In this document: positions 45,980 to 55,965 of the stretch, one piece after another
Layout: every line of letters starts with the position of its first letter
How positions within the stretch are numbered: position 1 is the first letter of the stretch
Source of the DNA: Fructobacillus sp. CRL 2054
GTDB lineage: Bacteria; Bacillota; Bacilli; Lactobacillales; Lactobacillaceae
Direction: 5' to 3'
Length of the DNA stretch: 64,000 bases
Assembly (NCBI RefSeq): GCF_028764065.1
Contig: NZ_JACOFN010000006.1
Location: 32,861 to 96,860, forward strand
Notes under the pieces: generated by a model
The model's input: only the letters and a program-made list of their open reading frames with translations
The model's database searches: none
Told to the model about the DNA's origin: nothing
Program-made: the position numbers and the translations under genes

Positions 45980-48439
45980 TTAACGAATCTCGGCAGCAAG
46001 TTGCTCTTCCAAGGCCTTTGTAACCTTGTCAAAGTCCTTTGCAACGTGCTCTTCAACTAAGGTGTTTTCTTGATCTTGGTAGGTCAATTGATAGGCCAAT
46101 GACTTCTTGCCTTCAGGCGTTCCCTTTCCAGTGTACAAGTCAAAGAAGGAAACATCCTTCAAATGCTTACCAGCAGTTTCCCAAATGGTATCAAGAACCG
46201 CTTGGTTCGTAACGTTCTGGTCAACCAAAATTGCCAAGTCACGGCTAATTTGAGGGTAACGCGAAATTGGTTGGTAAGCATTGTCACGTTTTGCCAAACG
46301 AATAATTTCTTCCAAATTCAATTCAAAAGCGAAGATGGCTGGTAACTTTTGCTTAGCAACAAATTCAGGATGTACTTGCCCAACGTAACCAAGATAGATA
46401 CCACCAGAATAAACATCAGCCGTTTGACCAGGGTGCATGTTCTGCATCTTCTGTGCTTGCTTGAAAGTAACGTGCTCAATACCAATGTTTTCCAGGTAGC
46501 TTTCTACCCGTCCCTTCATGGCGTAAAAGTCTACCTCGCGTTCCTTCTCCGTTGCCTGCCAAGTCGATTCAGCAATCGATCCAACAAGAATGCCGGCAAT
46601 GTGTTCCTCTTCAATTGGCTGAACGGCAGCATTATCATTCAAGAAAACACGGCCCTGTTCGTACAAAGCAATGTTCTTAACGGAACGTGCCACGTTATAA
46701 GCGACATCATCAATCAAACCTGAAATCAAATTTTGACGGGCTGTCGTTCGGTCAGAAGACATTGGGTAGTCCAAAGCCAAAACTGGATGTTGTCCAACCA
46801 TGTTGAAGGCCGTTGCCTTTTCAGGCGTCATCAAGGCGTAAGAAATGGCTTGGTCAAATCCCAAAGCTTGCATTATCTTACGTGAGGCACGAATTTTCTT
46901 TTGACGTGCTGTTAAATCACCTGCCGTTGACTGGCCATCAATCAAAGCCGTTGGCAAGTTGTCGTAGCCATAAAGGCGGCCAACTTCTTCAACTAAATCG
47001 GCTGGGATAGTCAAATCCGTGCGTCGACCAGGGACCGTCACTGTCAATTGGCCATCCTTGTTCGCAACTGTCAGCGCTAACTTTTCAAGCAGTTCAACCA
47101 CCGTTTCGTTCGACAAAGTCGTTCCCAAAACCTGGTTAATTCGTGCCACCGTTGTCTTAATCACAACCGGTTCGCTGTTTTCAAAGCCATCAACAGCCTG
47201 ACCCTTGGCCAATTCTCCCTTAGCGTTCTTAGCAACAGCGTTAGCAGCTGAAGCAAGAGCTTCCTTAGTGTTTGACAAATCAATGCCACGTTCCAAGCGG
47301 AAGGATGATTCTGAACGCAAAGCATGACGACGAGCAGCTTGACGAATGGCACTTGGGTTATACTGACCAGCCACAAGCAACACATTCTTTGTCTCTTCAT
47401 TTACGGCAAAGTCTGGGTCAGCAGCAATCCCTGCTAAGGCGATGATTTGCTTACCAGCCGACAAGACAATGTCTTTACCAGCACGGAGGGCAATCGCTTC
47501 TTCGCCATCCCCTTGACCTAGCACTTCGCCTTCTTCCGCCAAGCGCACACGAACGACTTTATCGGCCAGCTTATCCAAGTCAAAGGCTGCCAAAGGTTGT
47601 CCAGAAGCCAACAGCCAGTAATGCATCGCGTCCAAGACGTTGTTAACTGGCTTAATGCCAGAAGTCCACAAGCGGCTTTGCATTGCTAATGCACTAGGTG
47701 CAACAGAAACGCCATTGACAACAGACATCGCAATTCCAGTGGCCAATTCAGGACTATCGATTGCAGCAGAAATTTGGTCATCCGCTAAGAAGGCCGCTTC
47801 TGTGGCACCATTTTCAGTCACTTCCTGAACACCCTGTCCAGTCATGGCAGCTAATTCATAGGCCATCCCACGCATTGATAACAAATCGGCACGGTTCGGT
47901 GTCAAATCAGTATCAATCATTGGGTCCTTCAAGCCAAGAACTTCTAGCGCATCATCCCCAGGTTTTACGCCTGAATTTGCATCAAAGACGTAGATACCAT
48001 CTTCGATTGGTGTTGGACAAACCGCATCGGGTAGGCCAATCTCTTGCAAGGCTGACAGCATTCCGTATGAAACTTCGCCACGCAACTTTGCTTTACGAAT
48101 CTTAACCAATTCACCAGATTCACGGTCAATAATGTGTGAACCTACGCTAGCCAAGATTACCAATTGGCCTTCGGCAACGTTTGGTGCACCAGTGACGACT
48201 TGGAAAGTATCCTTACCGTCAAAGACCTGTGTAATGTGCAAGTGGTCAGAATCAGGGTGATCCTTCACTTCCTCAACACGGACAACAACCAAACCGTCCT
48301 GCTTAGCAGCTGCTTGACCGACTTCTTCGACTTCAACAGCCGTTAATTCAATTTGTTGGGTGAGGTCCAAAACGGCCTGTTCGCTCAAATCCAAACCTGG
48401 CTTCAAGTATTCATTCAACCATTTCAAATTTGTCTTCAT
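45980..48439 (-). CDS. pheT: Phenylalanyl-tRNA synthetase beta subunit
   Basis: An 819-residue beta chain of the alpha2beta2 enzyme. Domains in order: tRNA-binding OB-fold domain (about 40-150, GAPNVAEGQLVILASVGS), B3/B4 editing region (about 200-370), B5 (about 400-475), the catalytic-like core (about 480-700) and the C-terminal anticodon-binding FDX-ACB domain (about 725-819, PQISRDLAILVDQNV). It starts two bases after pheS and shares its T-box. The length is typical. Confidence 0.96.
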   Translation of the reverse strand: MKTNLKWLNEYLKPGLDLSEQAVLDLTQQIELTAVEVEEVGQAAAKQDGLVVVRVEEVKDHPDSDHLHITQVFDGKDTFQVVTGAPNVAEGQLVILASVGSHIIDRESGELVKIRKAKLRGEVSYGMLSALQEIGLPDAVCPTPIEDGIYVFDANSGVKPGDDALEVLGLKDPMIDTDLTPNRADLLSMRGMAYELAAMTGQGVQEVTENGATEAAFLADDQISAAIDSPELATGIAMSVVNGVSVAPSALAMQSRLWTSGIKPVNNVLDAMHYWLLASGQPLAAFDLDKLADKVVRVRLAEEGEVLGQGDGEEAIALRAGKDIVLSAGKQIIALAGIAADPDFAVNEETKNVLLVAGQYNPSAIRQAARRHALRSESSFRLERGIDLSNTKEALASAANAVAKNAKGELAKGQAVDGFENSEPVVIKTTVARINQVLGTTLSNETVVELLEKLALTVANKDGQLTVTVPGRRTDLTIPADLVEEVGRLYGYDNLPTALIDGQSTAGDLTARQKKIRASRKIMQALGFDQAISYALMTPEKATAFNMVGQHPVLALDYPMSSDRTTARQNLISGLIDDVAYNVARSVKNIALYEQGRVFLNDNAAVQPIEEEHIAGILVGSIAESTWQATEKEREVDFYAMKGRVESYLENIGIEHVTFKQAQKMQNMHPGQTADVYSGGIYLGYVGQVHPEFVAKQKLPAIFAFELNLEEIIRLAKRDNAYQPISRYPQISRDLAILVDQNVTNQAVLDTIWETAGKHLKDVSFFDLYTGKGTPEGKKSLAYQLTYQDQENTLVEEHVAKDFDKVTKALEEQLAAEIR

Positions 48440-48441
48440 GA

Positions 48442-49491
48442 TTAGTTACCTCGCTCGTTAAACTGCTCTAAGAAACGTGTGTCGTTTAGGTAGAACTGAC
48501 GGATGTCTTCTACGCCGTACTTCAACATGGCAAAACGGTCAGGTCCCAATCCAAAGGCAAAGGCCGTGTATTCTTCTGGGTCAATGCCGTCCATCTTCAA
48601 GACGTTTGGATGGGTCATTCCAGCTCCCAAAACCTCAATCCACTTAATGTCTTCAGGCTTTGTATCAGGAGTTACTTCGTCCCAGGAAACATCAACTTCA
48701 ACTGATGGCTCCGTAAATGGGAAGTAAGAAGGACGCAAACGAATTTGGTGCTTTTCGCCAAAGAGTTCCTGCATGATTGAAAGCAAAGTTCCCTTCAAAT
48801 CAGCCATTGTAATGTTCTTTCCAACAACCAAACCTTCCACTTGGTGGAACTGGTGTGAGTGGGTAGCATCGTCGGTATCACGACGGTAGACTTTTCCAGG
48901 CGCAATCATCTTCAATGGGCCCCTTGAAAAGTCGTGCTTTTCCATGACACGGGATTGAACTGGTGACGTTTGCGTACGAAGCAAAATTTCAGGTGTGATA
49001 TAGAAAGTATCCTGCATATCACGTGCTGGGTGATCCTTTGGTAAGTTTTCACGTTCGAAGTTGTATTCGTCCGTCTCCACTTCAGGTGAATCAACTGGAT
49101 CATCAATAATTTGGTAACCAAGGCCCAAGAAATGTGTCTCGATTTCATCAATAATTTGCTGCAAAACGTGTGGCGTCCCAATCTTTGGCTTTGCACCAGG
49201 CAAAGTCACATCAAGGGTTTCGGCTGCTAGCTTTTCTTCCAAAGCCTGAGCAGCTTGTGCAGCCTTCTTTTCTTCAATCTTTTCCTGAATAGCCGTACGG
49301 ACCTGGTTTCCCACCTGTCCGACTTCCTTTTTTTGATCAACCGCCAAATCCTTCATTGACTTCAAAGCGCCGGTAATCTTTCCCTTCTTACCAAGGAAAG
49401 TCACACGAACGGCTTCGACATCAACATCCTTCTTCGCCAATTCGGCTGAGGCTTCCTTTAAGAAGCCTTGTAGTTCTTCAACTAATGTCAT
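48442..49491 (-). CDS. pheS: Phenylalanyl-tRNA synthetase alpha subunit
   Basis: The catalytic alpha chain, 349 residues. An N-terminal coiled coil (about 1-85, Lys/Glu/Ala-rich) is followed by the class II core with motif 2 ([17 protein letters not shown]) and motif 3 ([14 protein letters not shown]). The mobile motif around [11 protein letters not shown] is present. AGAGGGACAAG precedes ATG. It is regulated by the Phe T-box upstream. Confidence 0.97.
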   Translation of the reverse strand: MTLVEELQGFLKEASAELAKKDVDVEAVRVTFLGKKGKITGALKSMKDLAVDQKKEVGQVGNQVRTAIQEKIEEKKAAQAAQALEEKLAAETLDVTLPGAKPKIGTPHVLQQIIDEIETHFLGLGYQIIDDPVDSPEVETDEYNFERENLPKDHPARDMQDTFYITPEILLRTQTSPVQSRVMEKHDFSRGPLKMIAPGKVYRRDTDDATHSHQFHQVEGLVVGKNITMADLKGTLLSIMQELFGEKHQIRLRPSYFPFTEPSVEVDVSWDEVTPDTKPEDIKWIEVLGAGMTHPNVLKMDGIDPEEYTAFAFGLGPDRFAMLKYGVEDIRQFYLNDTRFLEQFNERGN

Positions 49492-49513
49492 CTTGTCCCT
49501 CTTTTATCCAAAT

Positions 49514-49738
49514 AAAAAATCCCCTGTCATCTTTCGATGCCAAGGGACGTCACGAATGCCGCGGTACCACCCAATTTCTAGCAAAATGCTAGCTCTTGAA
49601 ACCGGTATCGGCGGTCACCGTTGACGATTAAGTCAAGTTACTTCAGACTGAAATTCAAATTGTTCAACTGACGGGCTTTCACTATCCCCGCTCGCTAAGC
49701 AGCTAATTCAACTCTACTAGGTCCTGTATTTCACATAC
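49514..49738 (-). promoter_or_regulatory. T-box leader of pheST (Phe specifier)
   Basis: The minus strand has the T-box core AATTGGGTGGTACCGCGG (49557-49574), a terminator CCCTTG..CATC/GATG..CAGGGG with six U (49514-49547), and a probable TTC specifier at 49650-49652 within GAATTTCAGTC. The leader fits induction by uncharged tRNA-Phe. Confidence 0.92.
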
Positions 49739-49744
49739 AGTATA
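49739..49744 (-). promoter_or_regulatory. -10 element of the pheST T-box transcript
   Basis: Extended -10 TGGTATACT on the minus strand, at the head of the T-box. No clear -35 is visible. Confidence 0.5.
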
Positions 49745-49784
49745 CCAAAAATTATGAAGAGAAACTAGGAGACCCTTCTTACAA

Positions 49785-49817
49785 ATAAAAAAGTCCTTCA
49801 GCAATTACTGAAAGACT
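49785..49817 (-). terminator. Terminator of the hydroxyacid dehydrogenase gene
   Basis: AGTCTTTCAG and CTGAAGGACT pair around a six-base loop, followed by TTTTTT on the minus strand. Confidence 0.88.
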
Positions 49818-49824
49818 CTTAAAT

Positions 49825-50757
49825 TTAATTCACTTGGTTTTGGCTTCCCTTACCAGTTACAACAGAAAGGATATCCTTTGCTGCCGTTTCACCGATTGTT
49901 TGGAAGGCTTCTTGTGAATTACCAGCCACGTGAGGAAGCACATAAGTGTTTTCCAAAGCTAGCAATTCATTATCAGGTGAAATTGGCTCTTGTTCAACAA
50001 CATCCAATCCCGCTGCTGCAATTTCACCAGCCTTCAAGGCGATAATCAAAGCCTTTTCATCAACAACCGGTCCACGACCAACATTTACCAAAACCGCTGA
50101 CTGCTTCATCTTCTTAAAGGCTGTTTCACCAACCATCTTAGTGGTTGCTGGCGTTGCTGGCAAAGTTGAGACGACAAAGTCAGACTGCTCAAAGATTTCA
50201 TCTAGTGAAGCCATGCGACCGTTTGGCACGTCCTTATCATGACGAGCGTAAGCTAAAATGTTAACTCCAAAGCCAACCAATAATTCGGCAATTGTACGAC
50301 CGATGTGTCCAAATCCTAAGATTCCGACTGTCTTACCTGATACTTCAACACCACGGTGGCTCTTAGCATAAGACTTCGCACGTTCATCTGTAATGCCACG
50401 CTTATCAGTATCAAAAAGTCGACCGGCCATCATCATCAAAGTTACCGCGGTTTCAGCAACGGCCGTTGCGTTCGCACCCGGCGTGTTTGACACAACGATG
50501 TTTCGTTCCTTGGCTGCTTCCAAATCAACGTTATCATAACCCACACCGTGGCGAGCAATGACTTTCAGGTTTGGATAACGATCCATAATTGCCCCATCAA
50601 TTGGGTACATCATCAACAAAATTCCAACAATATCATTAGAACCGGCAAAATCCTTATCCGATGCCTGTGGGTTTGAAATGACTTCGTAACCCGCATTTTC
50701 CATGATATCAATAGCGTGCTGATCAATACCGTCAAAAACCAAAACTTTTTCTGTCAT
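49825..50757 (-). CDS. D-2-hydroxyacid dehydrogenase (phosphoglycerate dehydrogenase-like)
   Basis: A 310-residue NAD-dependent D-isomer-specific dehydrogenase. The Rossmann loop is GILGFGHIGRTIAELL (near 148); the catalytic residues lie in VNVGRGPVVDE (Arg), DVVEQEP (Glu) and LPHVAGNSQEA (His). The RHGVGYDNVD segment resembles SerA, but there is no regulatory ACT domain and no serine genes are near. It is distinct from the ldhD pair. It could reduce 2-oxoacids derived from amino acids. pepF lies upstream, with a 33-base gap, so the two may be co-transcribed. Confidence 0.85.
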   Translation of the reverse strand: MTEKVLVFDGIDQHAIDIMENAGYEVISNPQASDKDFAGSNDIVGILLMMYPIDGAIMDRYPNLKVIARHGVGYDNVDLEAAKERNIVVSNTPGANATAVAETAVTLMMMAGRLFDTDKRGITDERAKSYAKSHRGVEVSGKTVGILGFGHIGRTIAELLVGFGVNILAYARHDKDVPNGRMASLDEIFEQSDFVVSTLPATPATTKMVGETAFKKMKQSAVLVNVGRGPVVDEKALIIALKAGEIAAAGLDVVEQEPISPDNELLALENTYVLPHVAGNSQEAFQTIGETAAKDILSVVTGKGSQNQVN

Positions 50758-50790
50758 GATAACTTCCTTTTCTTTTAATTGAATAAAAAT

Positions 50791-52578
50791 TTACTTCTTT
50801 AAAAGTTCTTCTAACTGGTTCAAGCGACTCTCGAAGACCTTAAATGCTGAATCCAAGTAATCGCCTTCTTCCATATCAACACCAGCTTTACGCATCACAT
50901 CGAGTGGATTAGCTGAGGAACCGGCCTTCAAGTAATCCTTATAAGACTCCGCTTGTCCTCTTTCTAAGATGCCCTGTGCCAAAGTCGTTGCCGCTGCTTC
51001 TCCAGTTGCATACTGGTAAACATAAAAGTTGTAGTAGAAATGTGGGATACGCGTCCATTCGAAGGCAATCTCAGGGTCTGCCACAACATCAGGGCCGTAG
51101 AACTTTTGGTTCAACTGACCATAGAAGTCCGCCATCGCTTCAGCCGTTAAAGGTTGACCTGCTGCATCTTGTTCGTGAATCCAAGCTTCAAATTCGGCAA
51201 ATTGCGTTTGACGGAAAACCGTTCCCTTGAAGCCGTCCAAATACTGGTTCAAGATGAATGCCTTCACCTTATCATCGTCTGTTTGCTTCAAAAGATAATC
51301 CGTCAACAAACCTTCGTTCGTCGTTGAGGCAATTTCAGCCAAAAAGATTGGGTAATCCCCGTAGTGATATGGCTGATTGTGACGGGTCAAATATGAATGA
51401 ACCGTGTGACCCATTTCGTGTACCAAAGTATAAACATTATCCAAAGTATCCTGCCAATTCAACAGAATGTATGGGTTGGTATCGTAAGCCCCACCAGAGT
51501 ATGCGCCTGAGCGCTTTCCCTTGTTCTCAACAACATCGATCCAAAGTTCTGAAAAGGCCTTCTTCACAATGGCTAGGTAGTCGTCACCAAGTGGTGCAAG
51601 GGCTGCCAATGCAATCTCTTGGGCCTTTTCATAGGTCACGGGGAAGTCCACGTCATCGACAAGTGATACGTACAAATCATAGTTATGGAGTTCTTTTGCC
51701 TTCAAAACTTGCTTACGAAGCGCAACGTAGCGGTGCAATAACCCAAGGTTAGCGTCCACCTTTTCTTCCAAAGTCCGGTAAACTGCAACAGGAATTTGGT
51801 TTGAAGAAACAGCTGCTTCCTGAGCTGACTGATAGTGACGAATCTTAGCTAAAAAGTTATGCTTTTTAACCGTAGCAGAAAGCGTTGAAGCAAAGGTATT
51901 CTGTAACTGCATGTAAGCGTCATACAAAGACTGGAAGGCCTCTTGACGTTGGGCAGGATTCTTAGAACGCAACATAATGGCGTATAATCCATTCGTCAAC
52001 TCTTGAATTTCACCATCTTCGGTCATCACGTCACCGAAATCAATGTCAGCGTTATCCAAAACTGAGAAAGTCTGTTCAGCAGATGACATTACCGTTGATG
52101 CTCCTGCAAGGAGCGCTTCTTGATCAGCTGGTAAAGTATGCGCTTTTTCAGAAAGCAACACCTCAAAGAAGTGCTGATAAGCCTGTAACTCAGGTTTCTT
52201 TAAGTATTCTGACAAAGTCTTTTCATCCATCGCCAAAACTTCTGGTTGGAAAAAGGCAGTGACTGCAGACACTTGGGCAAGTAAATCCTGGACTTGTGCA
52301 TTCATACCCGCATAAGTGGCATTAGCCGTGTCCTGGTCAAACTTTTGGTGAGCGTAAACGAAGAGCTTCTCAAAAGCTCGTTCGATACGTAAATCTTCCT
52401 GTAGACCAGCTAATAGAATATCAGCTGAATCAGCTAAGTGGCCTTGGAATTCTGCCAATTTTGGCAGTTCATCCTGCAGTTTATTAAAAGCCGCCTGATA
52501 TGCTTCGTCTGACTCAAAGACCGTTGAAAGGTCCCAGGTCAACTCTTCTGGTAATTCTTCACGTGTGATTTGTGCCAT
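50791..52578 (-). CDS. pepF: Oligoendopeptidase F
   Basis: An M3B zinc metallopeptidase of the cytoplasm that cleaves peptides of about 7-17 residues. The zinc motif HEMGH lies in LVHEMGHTVHSYL near residue 380, with the downstream Glu in IFLAEIASTTNE. The length is 595 residues from the ATG at 52578 (GGGAG upstream), normal for PepF. A TGGTAAACT extended -10 sits about 30 bases before the start codon. In lactic acid bacteria pepF is often next to coiA, as here. Confidence 0.94.
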   Translation of the reverse strand: MAQITREELPEELTWDLSTVFESDEAYQAAFNKLQDELPKLAEFQGHLADSADILLAGLQEDLRIERAFEKLFVYAHQKFDQDTANATYAGMNAQVQDLLAQVSAVTAFFQPEVLAMDEKTLSEYLKKPELQAYQHFFEVLLSEKAHTLPADQEALLAGASTVMSSAEQTFSVLDNADIDFGDVMTEDGEIQELTNGLYAIMLRSKNPAQRQEAFQSLYDAYMQLQNTFASTLSATVKKHNFLAKIRHYQSAQEAAVSSNQIPVAVYRTLEEKVDANLGLLHRYVALRKQVLKAKELHNYDLYVSLVDDVDFPVTYEKAQEIALAALAPLGDDYLAIVKKAFSELWIDVVENKGKRSGAYSGGAYDTNPYILLNWQDTLDNVYTLVHEMGHTVHSYLTRHNQPYHYGDYPIFLAEIASTTNEGLLTDYLLKQTDDDKVKAFILNQYLDGFKGTVFRQTQFAEFEAWIHEQDAAGQPLTAEAMADFYGQLNQKFYGPDVVADPEIAFEWTRIPHFYYNFYVYQYATGEAAATTLAQGILERGQAESYKDYLKAGSSANPLDVMRKAGVDMEEGDYLDSAFKVFESRLNQLEELLKK

Positions 52579-52623
52579 GTCGACTCCCTTTTCTATTTTC
52601 CTCCAGTTTACCATAAGACGTCC

Positions 52624-53670
52624 TTATTCTTTATATGGAGGAACGGTTTTTATGAAAACTTTCTCACTTTCAATCTGAATAAATCCACCCTTATGTAGTT
52701 CCTCCAAAAAATCGTTCATTACTTCTTTTTGATAAAGAAAGTTCAAATAAAAATAACGTGCCATCCTTGTTAATAACTCTTGTCTGCTTCTTCCCTTTTC
52801 CCCAGCCTTTTCTAAAAGCAATATGATAATCAATCGGTACTGCCAATTCGGTACCTTCAACCCAAAGGATTGCCCTACTAAACAAATGTCAGGGATTTGG
52901 TCGACTCGAAAACCTTTCTCATACAAGTAAGTAACAATCTGCGGATTAATTTGCTCCCGGGCTAATTGCAGCGATAGCTTGGACCGTTGTCGTTTAATAT
53001 CTAAAACGGGTCGTTTTACGCTTTGGAAAAGTGTATTAGAGTTAAACACAGCCGTCCAATTGGGTAGTGCACTGCTTTTTATGTGAAGCGGGTCCGACAA
53101 AAAATTTCTTATCTGGCTACGCTTCTTGAAGTCCGCTTTCGAGTAATCACTATCCCGCACAAAGGTGCTTTTCTCCCCCGGTAAATAAAACCAAAGGCGT
53201 CCAGCCAACCAAAAGCGACAAATGGTTGCCATGGATAAACGCTTTTGATAATAGCCAGGTCCCAGTATCCACCAAACACGAATACCGACTTTTTCATATC
53301 CCTGGTTACGTCGATTTAAATCAACTTGCGAAATTGGTGAACACTGGTACTCAATTGCGACTTGACTACCCGGACGGCCAACCAATAAATCCGGGCGTTG
53401 ATCAATTTCTGTCAAAACCGGTTCAATCTGCACGGGGACTTTCCCCTTAAAATAGCGATAAATCGCTAGTTTACCAGCCAAGTGGTCTGCCGATTCGCCT
53501 TCTGAAAAGCCTGCACAGGCGACTTTAGAAACATGGGCAAAGTGAGCAACATTTGATTTTCCCTGTTTCAAACGAACCGGTCCCCGGCACCCCGGGCAGA
53601 GATAGATTTCGTTTTTCTTAGCATTTTCAGCCAGACAATAGCGATTCGAAATAGTTACTGCAATTAACAT
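52624..53670 (-). CDS. coiA: Competence protein CoiA
   Basis: A 348-residue nuclease-like protein of the late competence regulon in streptococci, involved in recombination during transformation. An N-terminal zinc-finger-like region (YLCPGCRGPVRLKQGKSNVAHFAH) is followed by a restriction-endonuclease-like segment (RPDLLVG...VAIEYQCSPIS), giving the D-ExQ type core. The C-terminal third is poorly conserved. Translation appears restrained: its GAGGTG ribosome binding site is part of the stem of the upstream terminator. I see no clear cin-box (ComX site). Confidence 0.88.
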   Translation of the reverse strand: MLIAVTISNRYCLAENAKKNEIYLCPGCRGPVRLKQGKSNVAHFAHVSKVACAGFSEGESADHLAGKLAIYRYFKGKVPVQIEPVLTEIDQRPDLLVGRPGSQVAIEYQCSPISQVDLNRRNQGYEKVGIRVWWILGPGYYQKRLSMATICRFWLAGRLWFYLPGEKSTFVRDSDYSKADFKKRSQIRNFLSDPLHIKSSALPNWTAVFNSNTLFQSVKRPVLDIKRQRSKLSLQLAREQINPQIVTYLYEKGFRVDQIPDICLVGQSFGLKVPNWQYRLIIILLLEKAGEKGRSRQELLTRMARYFYLNFLYQKEVMNDFLEELHKGGFIQIESEKVFIKTVPPYKE

Positions 53671-53713
53671 AATAAAAACACCTCACTCGATATATGACAC
53701 GAGTAAGGTGTTT
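53671..53713 (-). terminator. Terminator of the amino-acid ABC operon, overlapping the coiA ribosome binding site
   Basis: AACACCTTACTCG pairs with CGAGTGAGGTGTT, followed by TTTTATT on the minus strand. The 3' arm contains GAGTGAGGTG, the only ribosome binding site eight bases before the coiA ATG. Confidence 0.85.
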
Positions 53714-53728
53714 AATTTACTAATTTAT

Positions 53729-55180
53729 TTAGTTAATCTTTTTCTCGACCCAGTTTGAGAACCAAGTTAACAAGGTAATCACAACCAAGTAGATGATGGC
53801 AATGATACCCCAAACTCGGAATCCTTGTGAGTTACGAGCAACAATCAACGTTCCAGTTTGCGTCAATTCCAAAATACCGATAGCAGACAAGATTGACGTG
53901 TCCTTCAAGGTAATGATGAATTGGTTAACAAATGATGGCACTGTCATCTTCAATCCCTGTGGCACGATAACTTTCCACATCGCTTGTCGGTGTGACAAAC
54001 CAAGTGAACGGGCCGCTTCCATTTGGCCGACGTTAACAGAATCAAATCCTCCACGAACAAAGGCCCCAGTATAGGCTCCCTCGTTCAAAATCAACGTCAA
54101 CAAACCAGCTGTGAAGGCAGGAATCTTCATTCCAATAACACCAGGCAACCCGATGTAGATGAAGAAGGCCAAAACCATCAAAGGCAATCCACGGAAAGCG
54201 TAGATAATCGTCGTTGACAAGCCACGCCAGAACTTTGACTGAGCGGTTCCCATCAAACCAAGAAGCAATCCCCAGAGGGAAGCCAAAATAATTCCTGTAA
54301 CTGTCAGCTTAGTTGTTTCAACCAAGCCCTTCCAGAAGGCGGACTTGTTTGACTTCAAGATTCCCCACATAGAGTTATTATCAGAAGCTTCACCGACAAA
54401 AGTCTTTTGGGAAGAGTTCAAGTACTTGTCGATAATCTTATCGTAAGTACCGTCCTTCTTCATTTCGGCCAAAGTCGTGTTGAACTGCTGCAAGAGCAAG
54501 GCGTTTTCGCCCTTCTTAACGAAGAATCCAACACCACCACCGTTACCCAAGTCCTTTGGGTTACGAACTTCCAACTTCATACCATTTTTGATGGCGTATT
54601 GGATAACAGGGTAATCTTCAAAAGTTGCGGCCGTATTACCGTTCACAACATCGTTATACATGGTATCCGTGTCGTTAAAGTACTTTACCTTGAAGCCGTA
54701 CTTATCCTTCAAAGAAGCGCCGTAGTTAGCAGCAGCAGTTCCAGTCTTCAAAGCAACTGTCTTACCCTTCAAGTCTGACAAGGACTTAATCTTTGAGTTT
54801 GGCTTAGTAATCCAAGCCACCCCTGATTGGTAGTAAGGGTCTGATACATCGTAAACCTGCTTACGAGCATCGTTAATCATCATTCCGGCGATGATACCGT
54901 CAGCCTGTCCGTTGGCTACCATTTGTGCGGCAGCGTTAAATGACATTGGCTTTAATGTGTAAGTGAAATTATTTCGCTTGGCCACTTCTTTCAGAATGTC
55001 CATATCGATTCCAACGTACTGATTATTCTTATCTTGAAAATCAAATGGGGCGTATGCCGCATCCGTTGAAATGATGTAGTTAGGCTTCTGGGCTGCATCG
55101 GCGCGAGTTCCAGCCATAAAAATGGCAAGAACAAAAGCAACCATTACAGCCAACAGCGGTTTGTACCGTTTAGTGACCAT
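53729..55180 (-). CDS. Amino-acid ABC transporter, substrate-binding and permease fusion (paralogue 2)
   Basis: A 483-residue fused protein of the GlnP type. A signal-like N-terminal segment (about 10-28) is followed by a bacterial extracellular solute-binding family 3 domain ([25 protein letters not shown] at the start, about 35-255) and a permease domain (about 285-483) with the EAA loop [25 protein letters not shown]. The substrate is probably a polar amino acid such as Gln, Glu or His. It is close to the paralogue at 55962-57410, but the divergence in the binding domain suggests a different substrate. Confidence 0.9.
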   Translation of the reverse strand: MVTKRYKPLLAVMVAFVLAIFMAGTRADAAQKPNYIISTDAAYAPFDFQDKNNQYVGIDMDILKEVAKRNNFTYTLKPMSFNAAAQMVANGQADGIIAGMMINDARKQVYDVSDPYYQSGVAWITKPNSKIKSLSDLKGKTVALKTGTAAANYGASLKDKYGFKVKYFNDTDTMYNDVVNGNTAATFEDYPVIQYAIKNGMKLEVRNPKDLGNGGGVGFFVKKGENALLLQQFNTTLAEMKKDGTYDKIIDKYLNSSQKTFVGEASDNNSMWGILKSNKSAFWKGLVETTKLTVTGIILASLWGLLLGLMGTAQSKFWRGLSTTIIYAFRGLPLMVLAFFIYIGLPGVIGMKIPAFTAGLLTLILNEGAYTGAFVRGGFDSVNVGQMEAARSLGLSHRQAMWKVIVPQGLKMTVPSFVNQFIITLKDTSILSAIGILELTQTGTLIVARNSQGFRVWGIIAIIYLVVITLLTWFSNWVEKKIN

Positions 55181-55215
55181 GGTCTAATTCCTCTCGATTT
55201 TCGTATCAGAAGAAC

Positions 55216-55965
55216 TTAGGCATGCATAACCTTCGACAAGAAGGTTTGCAAACGTTCGTTCTTCGGTGCAGTAAAGATCTGTTCTGGTGTGCCAGATTCT
55301 TGAATCTTTCCAGATTCAAAGAAGACAACACGGTTGGCAACCTGCTTAGCAAATCCCATTTCGTGGGTAACGATTACCATCGTCATTCCAGTCTTGGCAA
55401 GACGCTTCATAACTTCCAAAACATCCCCAACCATTTCTGGATCCAAGGCAGATGTTGGTTCATCAAAAAGCATGATGTCAGGATTCATTGCCAAAGCACG
55501 GGCGATGGCAACACGTTGCTTTTGTCCACCAGAAAGCGAATTGACAGAAACATTCGCCTTGTCTGGCAAACCAACAGTTTCAAGCAATTCCTTTGCCTTT
55601 TCTTCGGCTTCGGCCTTTGTCATCTTGCCCAATTGAACAGGGGCCAAGGTGATATTTTCAAGAACCGTGTAATTATTGAAGAGATTAAAGTTCTGGAAAA
55701 CCATTCCGATATTTTCGCGAACCTTATTGATATTCGTCTTTGGATCCAAGATATCATGTCCATCAACATCGATAACACCAGAATCTGGTTTCTCGAGAAG
55801 ATTGAGCATTCGCAAGAACGTCGACTTACCGGAACCAGAAGGGCCAATCATTACGACCACTTCGTTATCCATGACGTCCAGGGAAATATCGCGTAAGACA
55901 TGGTTATCACCATATGACTTGTTGACTTTGTCAACGTGTACTTTCACTTTTTTCTCTTCACTCAT
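55216..55965 (-). CDS. Amino-acid ABC transporter ATP-binding protein (GlnQ-like)
   Basis: A 249-residue ATPase: Walker [10 protein letters not shown] (near 39), Q loop VFQNFNLF, signature [15 protein letters not shown], Walker [13 protein letters not shown] and switch His VTHEMGFA. Because it lies between two fused binding/permease genes and no second ATPase is present, it probably serves both. Its start overlaps the upstream permease gene by four bases (ATGA). Confidence 0.94.
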   Translation of the reverse strand: MSEEKKVKVHVDKVNKSYGDNHVLRDISLDVMDNEVVVMIGPSGSGKSTFLRMLNLLEKPDSGVIDVDGHDILDPKTNINKVRENIGMVFQNFNLFNNYTVLENITLAPVQLGKMTKAEAEEKAKELLETVGLPDKANVSVNSLSGGQKQRVAIARALAMNPDIMLFDEPTSALDPEMVGDVLEVMKRLAKTGMTMVIVTHEMGFAKQVANRVVFFESGKIQESGTPEQIFTAPKNERLQTFLSKVMHA

